A stretch of DNA of 64,000 nucleotides from Gavia stellata (taxonomy: Eukaryota > Chordata > Aves > Gaviiformes > Gaviidae), in NCBI RefSeq assembly GCF_030936135.1, contig NC_082605.1, forward strand, positions 15,148,261-15,212,260. The letters are read 5' to 3'. Positions 56,101 through 64,000 of this stretch are shown one piece after another (positions within the stretch are counted from its first letter, which is position 1; every line of letters begins with the position of its first letter). The notes below the pieces were generated by a model. It was given only the letters and a program-made list of their open reading frames with translations. It was not told the origin of the DNA and did not search any database. A program made the translations under genes and the position numbers.

Positions 56101-58477
56101 GGAGGTTTCTCTTGACCGAAGGCTGGTTGGTTTCTGCTAAGGTTGTTTGAAAGCAGAGACATCAAACCCTGTGGACTACCAGTCTTCCTTGGCAGGGTGG
56201 CGGGCACTGAGGTGGTATCTCACATCATGAGAAACTGAACTGGCAGGCAGGAGAGGAAAATGCTCTCCAGATGCAGCAAACCTCTGTGCCATCACAACAT
56301 GACTGGGGACCAGTGCCTGCATCCTTCCAGTGCCATGTTAACCATGCTTCCTGTTGTCATTTCTGTTTTTTCTTTATGGTGGGACAAAGTTCATGGCAGC
56401 ATCAGCGAAGGTAGCTGTAGCATTGGTCCCAGAGCTCTCATGTTTTTTTCAAGTCAGGAAGAACTCAGACGTTGCAGAGATGCTTTTCCCAAGGCTCGAG
56501 AGAGAGAAAACCTGTCTTGGCTTGCTGGAGTTGCTTGTGGATTTGTTACTACTCTTTGATTTAATCAGCCTGTGTTGTTAGTACCTAGAGGTGTTGACTA
56601 AGATAGGGTTTTGTTGCACAAGCTGCTGATTTGAGTTGCTTCTCCCTGATGCTTAAGGGGAAAAACCAACAGCAGAGCAGAAATAGGAGCAAGTCATAGA
56701 TCCTTCTCTCTTCCTTTCTCCCTTCTCTTACCCTACAGTAACATGTAGCAGGAAGTAAAACTGGTGGATTCGAGAGTGACAAAAAAACAGCAACAATGGA
56801 TTATTGTTTGCAGTAGGGTTTGTTTCACATATTCTGAAAAATGTTTGGGAGGCTAGAGCCGAAGCAGGTTTAAACTGATGCCTGAGATGTACAGGACTAA
56901 AATGAGAGGGGTCAGGAGATGCAGGATGGCTGCAATGGGGCTGCCTCCTGCCAGCATCTGATGGCACGTGTGGATATGTCCTGGTGGCAAGCACAGGACT
57001 CGAGTACAAAGTGATGATGTACTTTGTATTTGCCAGTTTGAAGTCCAGCTCAGCCTGGTGCCGTGCGGTCTGTACCCTGTCTGCCACCGTTCGTCTCTGC
57101 TACCTTCGTTGCAGGAATTTCTTGATGGTTTGGTCCGTTGTGATTAGACTGGAATAACATCCTGTGAGATCAAAGCCAATGCTGGTGGGTGAGCCTTTAA
57201 ACTGAGCAGTATCACTAGGCAGGGTATGGTCACTCTCAAACTAGAGAGTTTTAAAAATATCTGGCTCGTTTAGTTACCTCTGCCTCGATGCTGGAGAATG
57301 GCCTGGGCATGGTCCCTGTAATTCTTCTGATTCTTTGAAAATCAAATCAAACCCAAGCCCAGTGAGTGCCAGTATTGATTAATGCATCCCGCTGGCAGGC
57401 TTGATTGTTTGCTGAATTAACATACGTGTCTGGTTCTCGTAATGACTGTAGTCCTTTTGAACAGAGGCTGTGCTCCTTTTAATTAGATGGTCAAAGTGCT
57501 ATCGTGTCAGAATATTTCAGGGTATTCAGAAAATGTCAATATAAAGCCAGCAGATTTCTTGCTGTGCTAAAAAGGCTCTGAACTGAATATGCTTTTATTG
57601 CTCTGATGTTCATACAGTTGCCACAAAGGAATGGTGTGGTTATAGGTTCTTGGTCCCTGGTGTCATTATCCTGATGTTGTTTCTGTACCCCCAAAGAGTT
57701 ATATTGGGGTGATGGGGTAGGAAATCAGGAACATGAATTCTAGCCTCTCTTTTCTCGTTTGGCTTTTAGGGAGACAGTGATTAGCCTTTTCCTTGTACAG
57801 AAGATCTCACACTGATGCTATCCCAGCTTTCAATGGTTCCATCCAGCCTGCAGCTCTTACTGCCTCTGGATTGACCTGAAAGCACACAGGAAGGCTGCAC
57901 ATTGCTGGGGACTTGGCAAGTCAGTGATGGAGACAGAAAAACCAGGACCAGGGAGAAAACATGCATGGGACACTGAGAAGGGGGCTGTAGGGATGCCTCG
58001 CATCTTCCAGCACTTGTGGCTTGAGGTGGGTGGAAATAGCGAGCAGCTCCAAAAAGTGCTAGCCGATGCTTCGGGCTGGCAGAGCAGGGGGCTTTTCATT
58101 CTGCTTTTGTTTTAAAAGAAACCATCGTGTCAGAGAAAAGAGGAAAGGACTACAGCAAGTTTTACATGGTGTTCGTTTGCAAGTGAAGGGATTTATTGTG
58201 CCCTTCCAACTCGCAGGCTGTTGCTGGCACTTGTGCCTTGGCTGCTGAGCTCCGATGGCTCAGCACCTCTCGGAGCACTCCAGCAGCAGGCTGAGACCTC
58301 CTCTTACCTTTTGTGGTTCATCAGCAGCTCTCTGTGCAGCTCTTGGTGGCTCTTTGAGGCTTTTACAGGATTTAGGAGCTTTTTAGGTTTGATAAGGTCT
58401 GGGTTTCCATCTATGTAGTCTGGGTGAGTCAGGATATTCCCACCATCTGGTCGCTCCCGCTGTATTTCAGTGTACAT
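53065..58477 (-). CDS. FAM107A: FAM107A, actin-associated coiled-coil protein (DRR1/TU3A)
   Basis: Three minus-strand coding exons, 58477-58308, 54520-54364 and 53172-53065, give 144 residues, the same length as human FAM107A. The product opens [14 protein letters not shown], has [20 protein letters not shown], then a highly charged helix ([20 protein letters not shown]) expected to form a coiled coil, and ends [12 protein letters not shown]...DEKAA. The family binds and bundles F-actin, affects microtubules and focal adhesions, is induced by stress and glucocorticoids, and is strong in brain, including radial glia and astrocytes (established). No signal peptide or membrane segment. The start is the conserved MYxEIQRER, although its Kozak context is weak. 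Same strand as ACOX2, as in human. Intact. Confidence 0.96.
53173..54363 (-). other. FAM107A intron 2
   Basis: 1.2 kb. It contains open frames on both strands between 53.7 and 54.3 kb without conserved character. No feature supported. Confidence 0.7.
54364..54520 (-). CDS. FAM107A: FAM107A coding exon 2
   Basis: 157 bp, acceptor ttatccacag, donor gtagaa. (R)[19 protein letters not shown] then [20 protein letters not shown] and [13 protein letters not shown], the coiled-coil core. Confidence 0.96.
54521..58307 (-). other. FAM107A intron 1
   Basis: 3.8 kb. No exon found. The part at 57.33-57.45 kb is AT-rich with several TGATTAAT- and GAATTAAC-like words and may be regulatory (inference). Confidence 0.7.
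58308..58477 (-). CDS. FAM107A: FAM107A coding exon 1
   Basis: 170 bp of coding sequence; the exon begins at 58482 after acceptor ttttcttccag, leaving only five untranslated bases. [20 protein letters not shown] then [20 protein letters not shown] and [16 protein letters not shown]. Donor gtaaga. Confidence 0.95.
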
Positions 58478-58482
58478 CGATG

Positions 58483-61400
58483 CTGGAAGAAAAGAGAGGT
58501 GTTGGCATGAGAAGTCTCACCCCACTGCGGTGTGGGAACCCGCTGGAGCTCTCCTCCCCTGGGCAAGACGGAGGAGAAGAGGTGGTGCCTGCTCTGGCTG
58601 CTTGACACCCGTGCCACTGTCTGTGTGCACGTGCCTCCATGTGCTCGTGCGGGTTTTTTAGAGGTTTTAAAAAATATTCCCTCTGTGTTGTTGATGAGAC
58701 ACATATTAATTAGATCACTTAAATTGCTTGCCAGCCGCTCGCTTCAGTGGCTGCAGCATTTAGTGCCAAGGATTAATTAATGCAAGGCAGGTCTAACTAA
58801 AGCGGGAAACAGCCATGGATGTGGACTGGGCTGAGCTGCTGCTTTGGTCATCCTGGCCGAAGCTGTTGGTCCCTTAGCACAAAGGGAAGCTGTGGGATTT
58901 GAGGGGTTTCTGAAACACGGGTCTGAGGAAGTGCTGCTGTATCTGAAACCTCTTGTAAGGAAAGATTTTGCTGATATCCTGCTGGCCTAATAATCAGGAT
59001 TGAGCCCAATGCCAAGAAAAGCATAATTCGCCCATGCAGTATGTGATCGTACTGTAATAATTTGTATGTTCTAGATGTAAGAGCAAGAGCCCACTGTTTT
59101 GGAAGTGATGGCAGCTTGGATTTCAGGCAAACCACAGGGCATGTTCACTGTTGGTATTTTCCAAATGCTCTACATTTCTCCTTTACAAAAAACCCTATAC
59201 AAACTGAGTGCAAAGCACAAGTTATAAGACAAACTGCATGTGGTGGGCTGTATCTTTAAATGCGAAGCACAGTGGGGCTGCCTACAATTATTCAGTGTAC
59301 GGTCTAATCAGGGGCTCAGAAAGAGCAATTTATTCCTGACTATTCACTTGAAAAATTTGGAAGTTTACCAGTAAGAACAAAAAGTCCCAGGAAAAGGGTG
59401 TAGGCAGCTCCATGTCTGTAAGTGTCTTGTTATTACAGTATTTTTGGGGTCCTAGTGTGAAGTTATACGGGTTGGTGGAGCAGCAAGGAAAACAGTTGTT
59501 CAGTGATGTTGCCTCTCTCTCTTATTGCAATCTCATGTATAAAAGGAATAAAACCCTCTAAAAAGAGAAATCAATAAAAAAAGGCAAGAGAAAGCAGGCT
59601 AGGCCATTCTTTCATAGTCAGTAAGTACTTATCAAATGTAAAGTGGATTGCAATCAAACAGAGTTGTGTAAGGAATAATACTGCTGAAGAAATGATTCAA
59701 TATCAAACAACTTCTCATTGAATGTTAATGTGGCCAGTGCCCTACTGCTTTGGGAACAAAGAAAAACAAATCAGAGCCCATTACATGAGTGTAATTGAGG
59801 TGAATAGTTCGGTACATATTTAAAGGGCGTTTGGAAGCTGGAACCAGTGATTTCTTGTATCAAATTATTTTCTTCTAGGATCATACATCACTGCTGGGAG
59901 AAGGGGAGGTGGTGTGGTTTGATGTTTGATGGCAAGTGCCAGGCTGGCTCAAACCCCTGTGGGGCCGGACTCCACAGGCTGAAACTGGGGGCTCAACGTT
60001 GCCTTCCAGGGAGATGCAGGGACTGAAGAACAGCCAAGGGTTAAGGCAGCACAATTTCATGGCTAATTTTTGTTCGATGAAAGCCAGGTTTTGAACAATG
60101 AGAAAACATGTCAGGTTTTTGCTGGGGTAAAATTGCTTTGTTTTTTTTTTTCTTCTTCTACTTCTTCCCTTTTTTGGTCTTTGTTCACAGAAGAAGAGGC
60201 AGACAAAAGGCAAGGAAAGAAGGTACAAAAGCAAAGGTTTGTTTTGGCATGAATGCAATGGATGAGCTCCTGTTTCAGATGGCAAAGCAAAGTCTTCATT
60301 CTTCAAACAAAAAAGTCTCTCCATGGAGTAACTTAAATAAAATGTGGGGTGTTTTTAATGGAAACACCATTTTTGGACAGCTATCCTAACAGACTAGCCT
60401 CAGTATCACTGTGTCATCCTCTTGCCCTTTTCCTACTGTTCCTGTGCTGTTGTTTAGACCAGAGCCGCCTCCAGTGACAGAGATGCCCACACTTGCTTGT
60501 GTGCTGGGTACCAAATCCTGCCGCACGGCAGGAGAAGGGCTGGGGCGTGTCGATCTTGGGTTTGTCCATCTTAAATCTGCCTGTTGTGCTCTGCTAGGGG
60601 ATAACGCAGCGAGCAGTGGAGGGATTACATGGCCAACCAAGCCTGAGGGACCAACCTGGATGCTGTAAATGGCTGTAACTCTAGTGATTTTGGTATTTTT
60701 TTTCTGTACCAAGTAGCTCTTGGGCCCTGCTGCTAGGCTGTACTAGCTCTTGGGGCACTGGGGCAGCACTGTTACTTGTAAAGTACTGTTTTCCCTCCCG
60801 CCTCTGTGATGTATGGTTTCCTTTTGCAACTCAGGAGTGGGAGCCCCTTCTTCCCTATCTCCAAGACCCAGATCCTAGGAGATTCGCTTGGGGCAGGCTG
60901 TCCCCACATCCTCATAGCGCTAATCCCCAGCAGTGTACAACGCTATTGCACCGTGCCATCCAGCCCTCCAGTTTGGTCTTGTGGTGTTTCCACCCCCAGA
61001 CACCCGGGATGATAAGGGACCCCCACCTTGAGGTGCCCTCTGCTCATGCAGTATTTTGGGGGAGCACTGCGGCGAGCCCGGAGGTTTTGAATTGGCTAAT
61101 GGGGTTATTTCCAGGTTGCAGCAATCTAACGTTGCATGACTGAGGCTTGCAAAGAAGCAACAATTTATCAACCTATTTACTGAAGGCAGATGGGGAACTT
61201 TTCCCTGAAACTAGCAGAAATGAAGAAAATACTGGGAAGAAGGAGTGGGAGGAACTGAAACTGACTGGAAGCGTTTCTGGCCAGGCGCTGTTAAACGGCA
61301 TGCAAAAGTCCTCACAATGAGTGCAATTTGACTGAACAATACTGCGGGGGCCAGGAGACAGCAGGTAGCTCTGAGCTTGGTTTTCACTGCACTAGCGGTG

Positions 61401-62806
61401 CCTAGGGGTGTGCAGACGCTGACCTCGAGGGTTTGGTTTCCAGTGGGTGTCCGTACTGCTGCCCTGGGGACAAAGTCAAAGCCCTGACCTTGTCCCTGAC
61501 CAGGACTGGAAGAAGCCTTGAACCACACTAGGAGAATAGCACTTTAAACCTTCAGAAGACCTTAGTCTGGAACAATTCAAGGAATGTCTTCATTTGCATT
61601 GAGCAGAAAAAGAAAAATGAGAATATGAAAGTATTGGTGCGCCTGAAACACAGCTTGGGGTTATGCTGGGAGTAAGCACAGGGCATCTTTTCTCCTGCAA
61701 GTTGGCAGATAGGGACGCAGTGCAAAATGTTTCTCATGGAGTAGATCTATCATCTTCAAGACCTGATGTAATTCATGTCTGTGTAAGGGGAGACAGACTG
61801 CTATCAGGCTGCTTTTTGTCATTATTTATAGTGCTGGAGGTGTAAATCAAGCCAGGTCTCTGTGGTGGATTTACTGCAGGATGTCTGTTTTTGCATGATT
61901 CAGCCGTAGATCAATGAACAAGGCTCGGCTCTGGCACCTCTGTGGCCACCATCATAAATCAGCAAAAGGTGTTAGACATTTTATATTGTTCTTGGCAAGA
62001 TATAAACAAAAAAATACATGTGCATTTTAATACCCTCTGCTGTACTCAGAAAGACAGCGTGACCTTTTAAATAGATCTACTTCGGAGTATTGCTTATAAA
62101 AAGTAGCTGTGTTTGCTTCAACATACTCAATCTTTTGCTGGCTTTTAAATATTTTGCCTTTCCTCATTTCTAGAAGCCTGAGGCTTTCTAGGAAAGGTAT
62201 GTTTCTAAGAGACTATTCTGTAAGTAAAAAGCAAGACTGCCTGAATGAGGAGGCCAGGACCACTGGCAGATACTTGGACTTCAGGCGTGGCGTATCTGCT
62301 CTCCCAACCATAGCTGTGAAATGAGGTCCCAGTCTTGATTAGTTTTCTAGGAGACCCCACAGGGAATATTCAGCATCTTTGGGATGGCCCAGAGACCAAC
62401 CACCCTCCTGCCCTAGGGTGTGGGACTGGCTAGAGGAGGAAAAATGAGATTTTAATATCTTGGTCTGTTTTGACCTAAAGCAAAGCCCAAATTCCTGCTC
62501 AGTCTGCCTGGAAATGCTTATAAATCCCCCAATTCCTGGGAGGCTTGTGGTAAAATTATGAATCTGCAGTCCTGGCCCAAATTGTTTCCACTTCTGATTA
62601 TGCTCCATCCCAATCTTTTGGGGAACAGGGCATTGGGCAGTTTTAGTGCAAAATTAAATGCCTTTGCAAACCTGAATATTGCAAATAATACCTTAAATAT
62701 ACCCTACCAGGAGCATAAAACATAGTGTGCTGCTTGGGGTGCTGAGTGGCTTTTGTGCAGCCCAGGGCAAGGAGAAAGGTTTTAGCCTGCACCTGGAGAG
62801 GAGGAG

Positions 62807-62838
<32 letters not shown>

Positions 62839-64000
62839 CTGGCTCATGCCCAGGGACAGGCATCGGGTACTGGGGCTCAGCTGTGGCCAGAGCTGAGCTA
62901 CGCTTCCCTTTGCTGCTGCTGCTTTTTGGTTTTCCCTCACTCGGAGGAGATGCCCTTCACAGAGCACTGATTTAGGATTAAGTGACTTGTCTCTCCATGG
63001 TGGGTTGCCCTGTGAGCCCCTCTGTGTTGGGATCGTGTGCCGTGTGCTGCTCCCTGCACTGCCGCTGGCAGCCTGCTTCACCGTCCTGTTGGGATGGAAA
63101 TAATCCCCAGGAATGTTAAGGGGATTAACGGCCCTGGAAAGGGCAGGTAACCCGAGGGGTGCAGCTCTGCTTACATCTGCCTGCCTGGCTCCAGCCGTTC
63201 TTCACAAGGGGAAAACCAAAAGAGATGATTGAAAAGAAAATTAATCCATAGTTGTTGGGTTTAGAAAGCTGCAGTGTGGAGGTCTGGGCTCCTACCCAGC
63301 ACTTCTCGACTTGCTACTGTGTAGGAGAACGGAGGGTGCAGCAGGACACCATCATTCAGCTGCTTTTTCCAGGTTTTCATGCCTCCTCCCCCTTGGCTTT
63401 TGTTTTGCCAAGTTCTCCTCGATGTCCTGCCCCTCTGTGACCCATGTGCCCTTCCCCTGAGCATCCCTCAGCCCTTTTCCACGCCAGCTGCAAACTGAGT
63501 TTCTCTTCCTTCAGCGCCGTAGGCAGCCCCGCTCCGCAGCGTGCCCTGCCCCGTGCAACGCTGCCCTGTTCGTTCTCGGCATCCTTAACTCACAAAGCTG
63601 TCGATGCCGTCTTCTGCAGCACAGGTCGGTGTTTAGCTTTAGCTGAAATCTATAAAGCGAATGTAGTTTGCAGTCTTTTATTTCTGCTGTCTGTGTAATT
63701 TGAGAACTGATTTTCCAACTAGAGCATCTCGGGAGAGGTTTGTCAATAGGGGCAGATGATGACCAAACTGCTCTTGTTAAAAATATTATATGGGAATCAC
63801 TGTCTGAGCAGAGAATGGGCCTCTGTGAAATGCCATCCACATAAAAAGAGGCAGAAGGCATTATTCTGGGAATAGGATACAAGCTCAGAGGATATTGCTA
63901 TTTGTAATTCTGTGCAGAAACCCTATTACTTGGTAGAAGGGATGAGACTGTGAAAACCTCAGGACGCCCAGGGTCAGAGCCCTGGGTCTGGGTTTGTAAA
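58483..64000 (-). other. FAM107A 5' intron or upstream region
   Basis: 5.5 kb beyond the first coding exon. The untranslated first exon or exons must lie here or past the window; I could not fix one. It contains an AT-rich homeodomain-like cluster at 58.70-58.79 kb and a purine microsatellite at 62.80 kb. Confidence 0.5.
62795..62838 (+). repeat. Purine-rich (GGA)n / (GAA) microsatellite
   Basis: About 44 bp of almost pure purine built from GAGGAGGA and GAAGAGGAGGA units. Such mirror-like purine tracts can form triplex DNA. Confidence 0.85.

Noticed and set aside
1-64000. Search for retrovirus-like, LTR, Polinton or other virus-derived fossils.
   Set aside because: No paired terminal repeats and no recognisable gag, polymerase, capsid or envelope segments were seen on either strand.
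1-64000. Search for an undescribed multi-gene system (defence, toxin, biosynthetic cluster).
   Set aside because: Every convincing coding exon belongs to one of five well-known vertebrate genes in their conserved order; the remaining sequence shows no coding signature.

Overview
The window is nuclear DNA from a vertebrate, almost certainly a bird. The genes are split into short GT-AG exons, the encoded proteins are close to their mammalian orthologues, and introns and intergenic gaps are compact. I found almost no interspersed repeats. Five protein-coding genes can be read exon by exon: PXK (plus strand, only its 3' part), PDHB (minus), KCTD6 (plus), ACOX2 (minus) and FAM107A (minus). The same order and orientation is known from human 3p14.3, so this is an old conserved linkage block; in chicken I would expect it on the chromosome 12 orthologue (inference).

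Layout: about 1-13.6 kb holds the last seven coding exons and the 3' UTR of PXK. From about 14.4 to 18.6 kb lies the complete PDHB gene, tail to tail with PXK. From about 17.9 to 19.5 kb is a CpG island. It contains PDHB exons 1-3, a perfect TCTCGCGAGA (BANP-type) motif, an adjoining CRE plus ETS site, and the first non-coding exon of KCTD6, so PDHB and KCTD6 appear to share a bidirectional promoter. KCTD6 coding sequence lies at 24.2-26.1 kb (a 9-codon exon, then one large exon). ACOX2 fills 28.6-45.6 kb with 14 coding exons, all intact, ending in the peroxisomal signal SKL. From 45.6 to 49.7 kb I see no coding sequence. FAM107A coding exons lie at 53.1, 54.4 and 58.4 kb with a probable 3.3 kb 3' UTR; from 58.5 kb to the end is its first intron or upstream region, with no exon I could fix.

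The genes do not form an operon or a new defence or mobile system; they are ordinary host genes. PDHB is the beta subunit of mitochondrial pyruvate dehydrogenase E1. ACOX2 is the peroxisomal branched-chain acyl-CoA oxidase used in bile-acid and branched fatty-acid oxidation. KCTD6 is a BTB adaptor for Cullin-3. PXK is a PX-domain pseudokinase-like protein with a WH2 tail. FAM107A is a small actin-associated coiled-coil protein.

The points most worth a second look are the composite bidirectional promoter, a 35-bp candidate alternative PXK exon that would remove the WH2 tail, a 71-bp candidate untranslated KCTD6 exon, polyadenylation signals of two convergent genes sharing the same nine bases, a 15-T/19-G tract in the ACOX2 3' UTR, a weak PDHB splice donor, and AT-rich homeodomain-like clusters near FAM107A. 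I saw no endogenous retrovirus, LTR element or other virus fossil, no CRISPR array and no tRNA or rRNA gene. All coordinates and splice junctions are read by eye and checked only by reading-frame arithmetic and remembered orthologue sequences.
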